DNA of 64,000 bases from Pycnococcus provasolii (taxonomy: Eukaryota; Chlorophyta; Pseudoscourfieldiophyceae; Pseudoscourfieldiales), in NCBI GenBank assembly GCA_049487715.1, contig CP150554.1, forward strand, positions 806,001-870,000. The letters run 5' to 3'. The position numbers and the translations under genes were made by a program. The notes under the pieces are model-generated. The model was not told the origin of the DNA. It made no database searches and worked only from the letters and a program-made list of their open reading frames with translations. This document shows positions 20,901 to 28,855 of this stretch, piece after piece (position 1 is the stretch's first letter; each line of letters begins with the position of its first letter).

Positions 20901-23900
20901 TGGTTGGGTGCGTCAACATTCAGTATACGCCTCGCTGCTGAACGATCCCGAGGCTTTCGAGCCTTTGCGAGACGGGATGTTTGTATCTTCGGGACGTGAT
21001 TCAGACGGGTACAAGCCGGTGTGTCGCTGGGAGTCAGCTAGCCTGCTTTTTGAGGACGAGCCAGTGCGCCACAAGGTTGCCTATCTCATTCGCAAAATCG
21101 AGGCTGAAAGTGACGCTGCATGCGCGCAAGTTGGAATTCTGTCCCACGACGATGCTAAACGTGCAGCCGATGTCAAGCTGTACTGCCACACGCTAACGCT
21201 TGCGGTGCACCGCTGTCGCCTGGAGTCGATCAGGTTGGCTGGCCACCTTCCAAATCTATTCGCACGGAGCAACCACGAACTTCCCGAAATTTCGGAATTT
21301 CGCGAGACGGAGGTTGCAATGCCGGTGAAGACGATGAGACCGAAGGCTGAGTCTATCCTCATGATGCGCGAGAAGGAAGCCACAGATGTCATGGAGCAGG
21401 TCCTCATGGCATCGCTCGACTACCGCAAACCCGACGAAGACGACAACAACAATCTTGAAGAAGAAGCGAGCGAGGATTTGCTGGTTTTGAATCGTCCTTT
21501 GAGGCAGCAGGTGATTGCTGAAACTCTCAAGTTGTCATTCACTGCGTTCAGCTCCATGCCTGCGGTGAAAAAGATTCAGCGCTTTGAAACCGAGCTTGCT
21601 TTGCTTAAGCAGGCGTGCGATACATCGTATCTGAGATTAACCCACGTCAACCTTGACATCATGATGAGCTGGACGGCACGTCGACGTCGCAGACGCATGA
21701 AGCCTCTCGACGAAGGGGTCGGCGACGGCACGGACGACAATCCACCGCCGCTGATGGATGCGGATACGGCTGATACAGACAGATTGCGTCAAAGTGGCGT
21801 CGCGACTCTTGCACTACCACCGCCTACTCCAGGCTTGGAGTCGAGCTCGTCGTTCGATAGCCCGAAGGAGAGTTTGGTTATTGCTCGCTTCCGCAAGGCG
21901 AAGAACATTGCCGGCAGATACGGAAAGGCTTACTGGAGTCAAGTGTTTGGCGACCTGTTCGACTGGGGCAACTTCTACCTCCATTCGAGCCAGATGGCGG
22001 GCGAAGAGATTCGCGACTCTCAGCAGTATTCTGCGATAGCAAACGATAATACCGCACCAGCGAAGGACGAGGGCGCGGTGCTCTGGGGGCGCGATCAGCT
22101 CAACGCTGAGGAACGCATGCGAAACGTCATGCACGACACCTTTCAGCAATTTGCGGAGACTGCGGCGAGGGCGCTCGCGGAGGAACGTGGTCTCTGGATG
22201 GTGGAAATGAACCGCATGAGCGACCTTGTCACGGAGCTTAGAGCGGAGGTGAAATTTCTGAAAGACGCCGCGGCGCGCGAACGTTCTCAGGTATCGGCAC
22301 GTGCGATGCAGCTGTGCTACCAGCGTGCCGGTATGCTCCTGCTGAATCACGCGAGCGTGCGGGATCAATTTCAAACACTGAATTCCGAGGTTGTGCAACG
22401 CGCGCACAAGCTAAAAAATCAGAGCGATCGCATTCACGGCGAGGTGATCAATACGCTGGAAACTTCCCTTGCGATTGCTAAAACGAATCGGCAGATCTCG
22501 CAGGAGGAGCGCAGGAGGCGCCTTGACGTGGTTCTAGCGGACGAGCGATCGAAGGCAATGTCGAGGCTGACGATGGCCTTTGATGACAACGATGATACGC
22601 TAGACTCGGTGAACACCATCGTTCGAATGGAGCACGAGATGGAGTTACTGCGCCAAAACGAGGCTTTTTTGAAGGCAAGCTTGAAGAAGCTGAGGCTGCT
22701 GTCACGCATGCGCGTCTTTGCTGTTCGGACGAAGCTGAAGCGAGAGATGCGCGAGTTGCGCGAGTACTACGACGAGAGAATGTCGGAAATGGCAGACGGC
22801 CGGCTGAGTGCGGAGCAGGCTGTGACAAGCCAACAGGCTGACATCAAGGTTCTCCGCCATATGGCTGCTTTACGTGACGAGGCGCTCGGCGACGCGGCGC
22901 GAGAGCTCTACCACGCACATCGCCATCGCACAGAGCTGGCGCGTTTCAAGGCGCGCAACGAGCGCGGGGTAGAGCATCGTGGTGGAGCTTCATTCGCAGA
23001 TCTGGTGAATGGCGATGGCGGCGGCGGCGGCTCACGACCCGCGTCGACATCGCCTCATCCTTCATCTCCACGACAACACAGGTCAGCACGATCTCCGTCG
23101 CCTGTTCCCACCGCGGCGTCCGAGGGGCACCGCGAAACCGCGTGGACGCCGAGGGAGCTCAGGGCATCCACCGAGGAGCCGACGAATGTCACCGAATGGC
23201 GCCTCAAACTTTTTCGCGAGCGTCATGCACGCGAGGAGGCGGAGCGAGCTCTGCGAGAAGCGCTCGACGATGCCGCCGAGGCGCGAGCGGGTGCCACAGC
23301 TGTGCAATTTACGAACACCGCGGAGTCGGGATGGCGGATGAGAGTTAAGAATCTAAAGGACGAGCTGCAATCGCGCGAGCAGGAGCTCTTGGTTCTCCGG
23401 CAGACGCTCGAGGCAATCTCGGGCATGGACACAGAGATCACGTTGGACGAGGCTCGCGAGCTTGCGAGAGATGGCGTGAGGATTGCGCTTGAGAGCGGTA
23501 GGAGGCGTGATCCAACGTTGGCGCGCCCACACAGCGCCGAGACGTTCATGCGTTCGTCCGACGCAGAAATTTTGGCACAAAAGCGATTTCCCAAGAGGCC
23601 GAGCTCAGCCGTGGTGGCGCAGCGCAATTCGTCGCTGCTGCCAAGTCGAGGCGGCGTCAGCGCCAGTGGCCGTGATCGACCGTCGAGCGCTCAGCTTCAG
23701 CAACGTATCGCTCGTAACTTGAAAGAAACGCACGGAGGCGTTCGCGTGACGGAGTTCGGCGGCGCAGCCGCGTACAAGGGCACTGTAACGAGTGCCCCTC
23801 CCAGGGTGGCGTTCGGACGCGGTGTCGATGCTGTGGCAACTGGAGCACAGGCAACTGCGTACAGGATGATTCGCAGAACTAGCGGAGAGCACGCTGCGGA

Positions 23901-24036
23901 GTCATCGTCTAGTTCAAGGGCGCGTCCAGCGAGCGCGCACCCGAGTAGTCGCAGCCCTGGATCGGCGCCGCCGCCGCCGCTGCAGCAGCAGCAGCAGCAG
24001 AGGCCCATGAGCGCGGGGCCAGTGCACCGCAACTAA
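14974..24036 (+). CDS. Giant coiled-coil protein with C-terminal RPxSA motifs, probably flagellar
   Basis: A single uninterrupted frame of 3020 codons starts at ATG 14974 (MAASESETTAEKAVARDH). It has no signal peptide or membrane span. Around residues 865-960 a segment with DVEDRAMLRRQLLEAT, RPIFDEEF and YVSVYATECAILKLEAQLL resembles the pattern of CCDC162-type (DUF4549) ciliary proteins; this is from memory and weak. Residues about 2370-2835 are long coiled coils (MVEMNRMSDLVTELRAEVKF; RLKLFRERHAREEAERALRE). The last 200 residues carry five RPxSA tetrads (RPHSAE, RPSSAV, RPSSAQ, RPASAH, RPMSAG), common in flagellar and basal-body proteins, and a Q run. A 9-kb intronless frame is the longest feature here. 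Confidence 0.75.
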   Translation: MAASESETTAEKAVARDHAAAAAAATSNAMVAVSAFVPSESALSHEKRIASAIRLWKMRNAHVTKVVEMKIDKEEVVSGLKRARQRAQSTLCAGASAAADALAEGDEQESGCYDDAWRRVRAVRSVPGARDDANDRDAAAECRHLADAFARMASAYRWERVALAAKKARARDTLDGDSVSAITQRSEFLAHAESSLLARSRRLTKGAYARDITIAAADATVLPTPGDWRIAARARVFQAATRARAIEPIVNRLKWIGFTHRRVLLLRGVGNADDRCGADETLWIAVTPPDLALDYDNLRRMFDALATQWHVMRDRGEPHGHIADYNIRRHFAEILQRQERLLTPGRAVDDTGEDLNASRGTGASVLTINPTPSAVSDPYAAPPPVRLPVRRYGNEPPPPIVLADEMLEGVDLGVGLQSLAVDAVGARSKGLSMNMTDGSNVASGEHKDGPGSRVAETLLLEEERLAPESTLVDEFDAEKAETQIKGLAKMQLDRIDYLHEEHSRFANRLEKDVTYRKKKARAVSNNMKPVQAQTAARDAAAASGQLPPRPPGRRATIPPPHVSIMDEARHSFFGPSSELGFGGDAEAALLAQADDMQGWAHEESGSSSATTAPPPMDNKLEPRLAEAYIALSTLTCRRLKARVLAATNATFAVRHSIASLEEKEKKAFETSVASRGDFGFSEGWMLRLRLPSGAYGDTSTPLHNSEGDGADVESRRAANFVEAAGDAASLQFGKAGLGNGYELFYGVDDDEQDPIGDDQLEVSDLLGTVGAGDESTPDRASHVPHVRETSGKRRRVMFPSAIREVNRVSRQELPTLAMKHLRHRCETAEQVMLARLQNEVLTGVVSRPVDWNPTALAKEAGKYEKTKADRFALLVSLWRCEASFSEARWELVKTLHDLLENASDVEDRAMLRRQLLEATMHRPIFDEEFNLWTGSPDVDEEGTLRMLNVGPRYVSVYATECAILKLEAQLLAKVRDGLHMNELGARRNLLRAVQNSLATTSASAEENDLPEETAWRALGFMVGTPGPDLDGSRDIEREISDAETGSGSVPELIPLTEAGSRTVLAAFDSFGAVAGAHEVIGTLRFACKQFCDDVGCYGDTVSPERRRVYRAALEVALGVVDESLTEGERRATAKVEPRGASSSSQTQNYYPRSERTGAGMRTSTDQLMESYDWLAFDDAMDCAATVDTAIESIQAQGDIDVAYRAHAMARGRVVLLRHLHEAELLRRIRLAQLHRMGVSHPRFGEPTEVNWETTANQFPQEATDDDIISEAKKEMQAFKEVAPWGFEASHTGLHYDAMRETPGRRVELAAAAFDGTLASRLKKRILFRELLQEEVTGVGETASASGVDNEHAQLERMDTPARAAAILAKKTVDLIQVAAMMQLAYAEGCTLAVRHDALLVDFAWMMSARRRIERHTDPFLVERKQLKAFHGVSHGAAIASHYRSWTQFLAREEVAAAGSDARVVAEKRYPFEFLLSLVRVEIARSWKNGCSAISREAREVQQRIAALNRTGRSASVATPSRVSSPRSTARPSRSTSVATLGSSSPNSQPEQLQPINIAKARAILQTNLDFRAIQAFLLQIGYAGDKLDIYHAGCAVTTEYLGGFGACAVAGCADEPEYLPLQDKDDSIWGPVFINELELIGAATNVVVTARLSRHMTRTTNELNNIPEFIDHLLDRGWPMRTAFKTLRPPSTSDCLVSKIGTLYKHHGKSPRGMELISEQFATPSFKYIEPSTPTDQITIFGSFENMAPIRGVFVALARYLRGRRAVMSLDAPKEKLRDQGLRSRSYSDHDKMVAKLMLESAQQGMQLKMKEEGEEEEEKEKHGVHLTGGVGNLAHEVHKLQSEVSACNEPPQRFGEAPKVELNADSSKPGQPTPWPPPRIPKPKPVEERKPERARDKPTASEVSHYLCLKCMTNDTAWLAALQICLEESGDLYSIGHETVLRSTYSGLATPTCFDNFAIEARNKSKKRNAASPWSGWVRQHSVYASLLNDPEAFEPLRDGMFVSSGRDSDGYKPVCRWESASLLFEDEPVRHKVAYLIRKIEAESDAACAQVGILSHDDAKRAADVKLYCHTLTLAVHRCRLESIRLAGHLPNLFARSNHELPEISEFRETEVAMPVKTMRPKAESILMMREKEATDVMEQVLMASLDYRKPDEDDNNNLEEEASEDLLVLNRPLRQQVIAETLKLSFTAFSSMPAVKKIQRFETELALLKQACDTSYLRLTHVNLDIMMSWTARRRRRRMKPLDEGVGDGTDDNPPPLMDADTADTDRLRQSGVATLALPPPTPGLESSSSFDSPKESLVIARFRKAKNIAGRYGKAYWSQVFGDLFDWGNFYLHSSQMAGEEIRDSQQYSAIANDNTAPAKDEGAVLWGRDQLNAEERMRNVMHDTFQQFAETAARALAEERGLWMVEMNRMSDLVTELRAEVKFLKDAAARERSQVSARAMQLCYQRAGMLLLNHASVRDQFQTLNSEVVQRAHKLKNQSDRIHGEVINTLETSLAIAKTNRQISQEERRRRLDVVLADERSKAMSRLTMAFDDNDDTLDSVNTIVRMEHEMELLRQNEAFLKASLKKLRLLSRMRVFAVRTKLKREMRELREYYDERMSEMADGRLSAEQAVTSQQADIKVLRHMAALRDEALGDAARELYHAHRHRTELARFKARNERGVEHRGGASFADLVNGDGGGGGSRPASTSPHPSSPRQHRSARSPSPVPTAASEGHRETAWTPRELRASTEEPTNVTEWRLKLFRERHAREEAERALREALDDAAEARAGATAVQFTNTAESGWRMRVKNLKDELQSREQELLVLRQTLEAISGMDTEITLDEARELARDGVRIALESGRRRDPTLARPHSAETFMRSSDAEILAQKRFPKRPSSAVVAQRNSSLLPSRGGVSASGRDRPSSAQLQQRIARNLKETHGGVRVTEFGGAAAYKGTVTSAPPRVAFGRGVDAVATGAQATAYRMIRRTSGEHAAESSSSSRARPASAHPSSRSPGSAPPPPLQQQQQQRPMSAGPVHRN

Positions 24037-24458
24037 CCTTAAAAACTAAGATGGCGAGAGCGACGAAGTGGTGTTCATGTACAATAAAATTTCTTGAACT
24101 GGGAAGTTTCCCGAACTATGAATCGGTTGAACCCCCAACTGATATGCCATTATCCCCCATTTTTTGGTCGGTTCCTCCTCCGAGGGATATCATCCCATGA
24201 AATCCATGGCGTCTACACCGTGACTAATCCTTGTTTTTCTTGTCACGTGTAGGAAGCTCCTCGATGCATGTGCCTATATGCTTGTGTTGTTGGCCTCGCT
24301 GGCTGGAGGTAGTCGTCGACGGTGTGCTGGATCTCAGTCATCCTCACCGACGTCGCCTACATCGTGTTCGCGATCCTGAGCATCAACGAGTCCTCGTGCA
24401 TACTCGGGCGTCGGGTCTCAGTCTCCGTCATCGGGCATCACGGGATTCCTAACATTTG
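24037..24458. other. Intergenic region
   Basis: 422 bp between two plus-strand genes: the 3' flank of the giant gene (CTTAAAAACTAAG, then AATAAA-like AT-rich DNA near 24083) and the promoter of the TPR gene. No gene is supported. Confidence 0.4.
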
Positions 24459-25073
24459 ATGTCAACGCACGACGCATCAGTGCACGCCACGACAGACGAC
24501 TCGTCGGTGGAACTCACGCGTGCACTCGCGCACTCAAACGATGGCATGCGTCTCGCGAGTGAAGACAACTTTCGAAATGCGCTCATCTGCTTCCAGCACG
24601 CCTTTCTCATCTACCAGAAAGAACTCGGAATACACGCAAACACTGCCGCGACCGCTGTCAACGTCGCCAATTGCTATGCTAAGCTGAGTTTGCTCGACGA
24701 CGCCGCGCATCACCTTGAGCTCGCGCTTTCTATTCAGCGTGCGTGCGGTTCAGGTGGACAGCCTCACGCGGATGCCGCCGCGACACTGACCAATCTCGCC
24801 ATTCTCGCAGAGAGACGTGGCGACTTTCGAACAGCACTGTGGTATGCAGAGAGCAGCTTACGATTACACATTGATGCGCTTGGACTGGATGCGCCTGCAA
24901 CGGCTAAGGCGATGGAAGAGCTCGCGGACTGTTACGAGGCCAACGGGGACCTCGAACGTGCCAGCACATTACGCGCGCATGCCGCATCGTCTGCTGCGAG
25001 GAGGGCTGGTGCAGCGGGTTTCTACGCTCCTCCTCCCGCCAGCGGCGGTGGTACGAGTGGCGTTGGATGGTAA
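24459..25073 (+). CDS. Small TPR protein (kinesin-light-chain-type repeats)
   Basis: The 204-residue protein starts at ATG 24459 (MSTHDASVHATTDD). It contains three to four tetratricopeptide repeats of the longer, 42-residue kinesin-light-chain type: NALICFQHAFLIYQKELG..NTAATAVNVANCYAKLS, DDAAHHLELALSIQRACG..HADAAATLTNLAILAERR, TALWYAESSLRLHIDALG..APATAKAMEELADCYEAN. The C-terminus is Ala/Gly/Pro-rich. TPRs bind protein partners; which ones cannot be read. It is convergent with the HIR gene. Confidence 0.75.
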   Translation: MSTHDASVHATTDDSSVELTRALAHSNDGMRLASEDNFRNALICFQHAFLIYQKELGIHANTAATAVNVANCYAKLSLLDDAAHHLELALSIQRACGSGGQPHADAAATLTNLAILAERRGDFRTALWYAESSLRLHIDALGLDAPATAKAMEELADCYEANGDLERASTLRAHAASSAARRAGAAGFYAPPPASGGGTSGVGW

Positions 25074-25216
25074 ACACCATGTAGGAACCTTTTTACAAAC
25101 ACTCAGCTCCCGTCATCCATTATCATCAGTCACGCCATTCGCGTGCACCACCCAGTCCTTTCGCAACGCGTTTCTACAAGGCGCTGGCTGGTGACTTCAA
25201 ACATCATCATCATTGA

Positions 25217-26137
25217 TCAGCGCCTTTTCATCGTCTGCTCCGTTGGCGGTTTTCCTGACGCCGCTTCCAAGACACCATTTCGAATCTGCGCCGCGATGTC
25301 CCCCACCGCTTGCGCGCTGTGCGGGATGAACACGGTGTGGCTCTTGTCAGAAGCGCCAACATCTTTGAGTGTGTCGAAGTACTGGGTGAGCACCATCATA
25401 TCCATGATAGTCTTGTTGTCCACGTCGGTAACACCCTCGGAGAAGTCAAGCACGGAGGAACGGAGGCCATTCATGATTGCCTGGCGCTGACGAGCAATGC
25501 CCGTGCCGGCGAGGTACTTCGCCTCGGCGTCCGCCTCCGCCTGAATCTTGATTTGGCCAGCCTGCGCCTCCGCCATTTTCAAAACGCGAATCTTGTTAGC
25601 CTCGCCCTCGTCTGTCGCCGCGACGCGCAGGCGTTGCTGCTTGTTGATCTCATTCATTGCAATTTTCACCTCAACGGCTGGGTCAATGTCCGTGATTGGC
25701 GTCGCTTGGATGAAAAACCCATAGTCCGCCATCGCTTCGGAGAGCTCTCGCTTGATGTTGGCGGAGATCTCATCCTTGGTTGTGAACACGTCATCCAGCT
25801 TGATTTTCGGCACGCTCGAGCGCACGACGTCGTACACGTACGCCTCGATCTGCGATGCAGGGTTCGTCAGTCGATAGAACGCCTCGTACACCTTTTCTGG
25901 GATCACCTGGTACTGGACGGCGACACGCAGGACGACGAACACGTTGTCGAACGTTTTTGTTTCGCATGCGACTGTCATCATTTGCGTTCGCACCGACACC
26001 GTCCCACGCACGCATTCGCAGAGCAAGCAATTCACGCAATTGAATCCGGGTGGCGCTACCCGTCGAAACGCACCGCATTGCTCGACGACCTGGACCGATC
26101 CCTGCGACGGGCAGGCGAAGCAGCAGAGGATCGACAT
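25217..26137 (-). CDS. HIR-type SPFH/prohibitin-domain membrane protein
   Basis: Hypersensitive-induced-reaction proteins are SPFH scaffolds on the cytosolic face of plasma-membrane microdomains. The 306-residue product starts at ATG 26137 (MSILCCFACPSQGSVQVVEQ); the clustered N-terminal cysteines are probable acylation sites and there is no membrane helix. The SPFH core is evident in VSVRTQMMTVACETKTFDNV, VYDVVRSSVPKIKLDDVFTTK, and the Ala/Glu coiled-coil flotillin-like region GEANKIRVLKMAEAQAGQ and EADAEAKYLAGTGIARQRQA. Length matches plant HIR proteins (about 285-290). Confidence 0.92.
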   Translation of the reverse strand: MSILCCFACPSQGSVQVVEQCGAFRRVAPPGFNCVNCLLCECVRGTVSVRTQMMTVACETKTFDNVFVVLRVAVQYQVIPEKVYEAFYRLTNPASQIEAYVYDVVRSSVPKIKLDDVFTTKDEISANIKRELSEAMADYGFFIQATPITDIDPAVEVKIAMNEINKQQRLRVAATDEGEANKIRVLKMAEAQAGQIKIQAEADAEAKYLAGTGIARQRQAIMNGLRSSVLDFSEGVTDVDNKTIMDMMVLTQYFDTLKDVGASDKSHTVFIPHSAQAVGDIAAQIRNGVLEAASGKPPTEQTMKRR

Positions 26138-26399
26138 GGATGGCGTCTGAATTAGTTTCACACAGAGTTGCTTTCACACTTTCTGCGCGCGCCCGATCGC
26201 TTGTTTGCAAACACTCGAATGGCCGAATGACGCGCCCAGTATGCTGTTGTATGCATAGGTTGGTACGTCATCAGCGAACCTTCGGGATGTGGCGAGAGAG
26301 TTTTTTTTTTTTTGGGGTTTGGCCTTCTCCCCGGTCATAGCAAGCCATCCAATCCAATGCAGCGTGTCTTTCTAGGCAACTTTCGCTTGTCTCTGAATC

Positions 26400-27014
26400 A
26401 TGGCGACTCGTTCCGCGCCGTCGTCGCCAACGCCAACGCATGCGCCGTCACCTCATCAGAATAAAGCCAGCACCAAAAACAAGCGCTTCTCTCTCTCGCC
26501 CACGTCCTTCGTGAAAGCGATCAAGCGTCCGTTCAAGAACAAAAAGAAGGGAAACACCACAGCAGTCATGACTACTGCTGCACGGATGGAGGAGAATGAC
26601 GAAGCGACGTTCGGACCTGACACCGGCATCACAACAGTGCGTCGATCCATATGGGCGGTATGTGGTGGAATTCCTGACACAATCTCGCGAGCGAATACGC
26701 CAAATACGTCTGTGAATAAGAAAGAAAGAAAGGATGACGAGGCTGTTGAAGATGAAAACGCAGAGCCAATAACAATCAAGATGAAAAGTGTCACGCACAC
26801 GCGCGTCTACGGCGACCACGTCGAAGAAATACAAGAGAGTGGTGACGACATTGACGTTGGCATGGACGATGTCGACGAGGTGCGAGTCGCAACAGCCGAG
26901 GAAATGAATCGTGATGTTGCGGAGCAAATACGCCATAAGCAACTCGAGCTGCTCGAGGCTTGCGAATCACTTCTGGCGACGATCAAGCTTGAGCTCACGA
27001 CGACGACGAGCTGA
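26400..27014 (+). CDS. Unknown basic/acidic low-complexity protein
   Basis: A 204-residue frame from ATG 26400. The N-terminal 55 residues are Ser/Thr/Pro/Lys-rich (KNKRFSLSPTSFVKAIKRP), then an acidic region, with a C-terminal helix of Glu/Gln/Leu (NRDVAEQIRHKQLELLEACE) that is probably coiled coil. No family recognised. The start lies directly after a TATA-poor pyrimidine-rich leader, and it is convergent with the SET gene, 33 bp away. Confidence 0.5.
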   Translation: MATRSAPSSPTPTHAPSPHQNKASTKNKRFSLSPTSFVKAIKRPFKNKKKGNTTAVMTTAARMEENDEATFGPDTGITTVRRSIWAVCGGIPDTISRANTPNTSVNKKERKDDEAVEDENAEPITIKMKSVTHTRVYGDHVEEIQESGDDIDVGMDDVDEVRVATAEEMNRDVAEQIRHKQLELLEACESLLATIKLELTTTTS

Positions 27015-27047
27015 TGTGAAGTTGATCATCGTAAGCAATCAGCTCTT

Positions 27048-28073
27048 CTACTTCTTCTTCTCCTCCTCCTCCTCCTCATCCGCTGTACACTTTATGCAAT
27101 GACACTGGAAGCCATACGCGCTATTCAAGTACCCGCGGCGAACTCGTAGCGATGCAGAATTGTCCGTGTACGTCACCGTCGCCTCCTCACCCCTCTCCAA
27201 TGCTCGCAGTGCGACGAAAGAAACGTTAGCGTCACCGCTCGGCCAAGTAGCTGCGACATTAGGCTCGCACGAATGATTGAGCAAAGAGGCATGTAAATAC
27301 ACAGCCACGCCATTGTCGAGACTGTGGCTATTGGTGGCTGAGGATGAAATGTCCGCCGAAAGCGCCGCCAACAAGCCGTCGCGCGATGAGCTGTCGTCGT
27401 GCCGTATTGTGGACACACGAAAGGCATTCAAGTGTGCTCGCTGAAGCACGCCCACGAACCACTCTAGTGTATCGAGCGCACCATTCGCGTGTGGCGGCAG
27501 TGCATCAACGTAGACGCGGTGCGCCTCAGCCCAAGCGTCTGGAACGGTGTCAAGCCTTGCGTGCACGAGAGGCTGCAGCAAGGACACTGGCGACTCTCCC
27601 GCAACGACCGCACGTGCTAATCGGTGCGCTAGAAGTGGGAATGTCGCACCTCCGTCACCTTCGCACAGCTCGCGCAGCTCATTCGTCGCACCATCTCGCC
27701 TCTCACCAAGATCTGCCGCGTCAGAAATGGCGTGTGCCTGCTCGCAACGTTCGGAGCAAAATGCCTCCTCGCCTCGTTTGGGAAATCTTGCTTCACCATG
27801 GTGCTGTCGCTGTGATGACGATAGCCATTTCAAGCAGCGCCAGCAAACTCCTTGGGCACTAGCTAGCATAGGGTGCACGACAGCGAAAGCGCCATTGAGC
27901 GGGCTTGCAAGAACAGTTTCGCCCATATCGACATCTCTTGCGGCGAATAAACCTCGACCACCACCGGTTAACGGACTTGCGAAGACCTCTAGAGCTGGTC
28001 CTTTCGCGGCGGCGGCTGATGACGAATATAGTCGTCGTGTTGTACAGTTTATGAGGGATGATGCCAACCTCAT
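27048..28073 (-). CDS. SET-domain protein (SMYD-like), possible mitochondrial presequence
   Basis: The 341-residue protein from ATG 28073 begins with a basic Ser/Arg-rich leader (MRLASSLINCTTRRLYSSSA) that resembles a mitochondrial presequence. The SET N-half follows (GGGRGLFAARDVDMGETVL), then a cysteine-containing insert with CWRCLKW and AFCSERCEQAH, the latter like a reduced MYND finger, then the SET C-half with LLNHSCEPNV and GEEATVTYTD, and the post-SET cysteines FQCHCIKC. This layout is that of SMYD-type protein-lysine methyltransferases; the substrate is unknown. The C-terminus is a run of acidic residues and lysines encoded by a CTT/CTC microsatellite. Confidence 0.85.
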   Translation of the reverse strand: MRLASSLINCTTRRLYSSSAAAAKGPALEVFASPLTGGGRGLFAARDVDMGETVLASPLNGAFAVVHPMLASAQGVCWRCLKWLSSSQRQHHGEARFPKRGEEAFCSERCEQAHAISDAADLGERRDGATNELRELCEGDGGATFPLLAHRLARAVVAGESPVSLLQPLVHARLDTVPDAWAEAHRVYVDALPPHANGALDTLEWFVGVLQRAHLNAFRVSTIRHDDSSSRDGLLAALSADISSSATNSHSLDNGVAVYLHASLLNHSCEPNVAATWPSGDANVSFVALRALERGEEATVTYTDNSASLRVRRGYLNSAYGFQCHCIKCTADEEEEEEKKK

Positions 28074-28189
28074 CTTCACCGAACGAGTGCTAACTCCTTA
28101 AGGCTTGTCAAGTTTATGGCGAAAATGCACAAGAGGGATCAACCCCGTCGGGAAAGAGAAGAATGAAGAAAATGAAAAGAGAAACACAC

Positions 28190-28723
28190 TCACGGAATTA
28201 CAAGTAGGACACCAAAGGCGAGCAGAGCGGCAACGACAACGTACTTGAATGCGGATACGGCGACGAGAAAGGTGATCCAGAGCACACGAAATGTGAACGT
28301 CGCCGCAGTGACGGCAAATGCAAGCGCGACTGCGCCTGCGACGCCTTCCTCCGCGCCCCCCACGGGCCTATTCCACTCGCCTGAGTCGTTGTTTGGCGAC
28401 GCACTGCTGGCAGCCGTTACGGTTGAAGTTCTGGAATGCGCCAAGCGTTGAAGTCTTGCTTGAGGTCGAGCGCACCAACCCGCATTTATTCGCGTTCCCA
28501 TGGCACCACCACCATCACCAGCCACACCCACACCACCACCAACAGAGTTACCCACCTTTTGAGCACCGACAGAGAAACCAACCGCACTGAACGCGGAAAA
28601 AGGTGCAGGTGAACGACGAGGATGAGGACGAGGGAAGGGAGGGCGAGAAGGACGGTGAGCACGAAGCGCCGACGACGCCGACGCCGACGCCGACGACGGC
28701 AAGAGGGTTGCCATGGCTGCCAT
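28190..28723 (-). CDS. Unknown plastid-targeted-looking membrane protein
   Basis: The 177-residue frame starts at ATG 28723 (MAAMATLLPSSASASASSAL). The N-terminal half is Ala/Ser/Arg/Pro-rich with few acids, like a chloroplast transit peptide. The C-terminal 50 residues form two hydrophobic spans (GVAGAVALAFAVTAATFTF and FLVAVSAFKYVVVAALLAFG) ending at the stop. No family recognised. Confidence 0.5.
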   Translation of the reverse strand: MAAMATLLPSSASASASSALRAHRPSRPPFPRPHPRRSPAPFSAFSAVGFSVGAQKVGNSVGGGVGVAGDGGGAMGTRINAGWCARPQARLQRLAHSRTSTVTAASSASPNNDSGEWNRPVGGAEEGVAGAVALAFAVTAATFTFRVLWITFLVAVSAFKYVVVAALLAFGVLLVIP

Positions 28724-28855
28724 ATCAGCAGAGAGATAAGATATCACCGGAAAATCCGAGTCCCGTGGAAAATGGGATTGTCTATAAACCCCAATCAATC
28801 AAAATCCATTTCATATTCGGGTTTCTGTTTTGAGGTTAATTTTACAGCAGAAATA

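Noticed and set aside
24231-24452. 73-codon plus-strand ORF upstream of the TPR gene
   Set aside because: No ATG in good context, no similarity, and it ends just before the real start; probably 5' flank.
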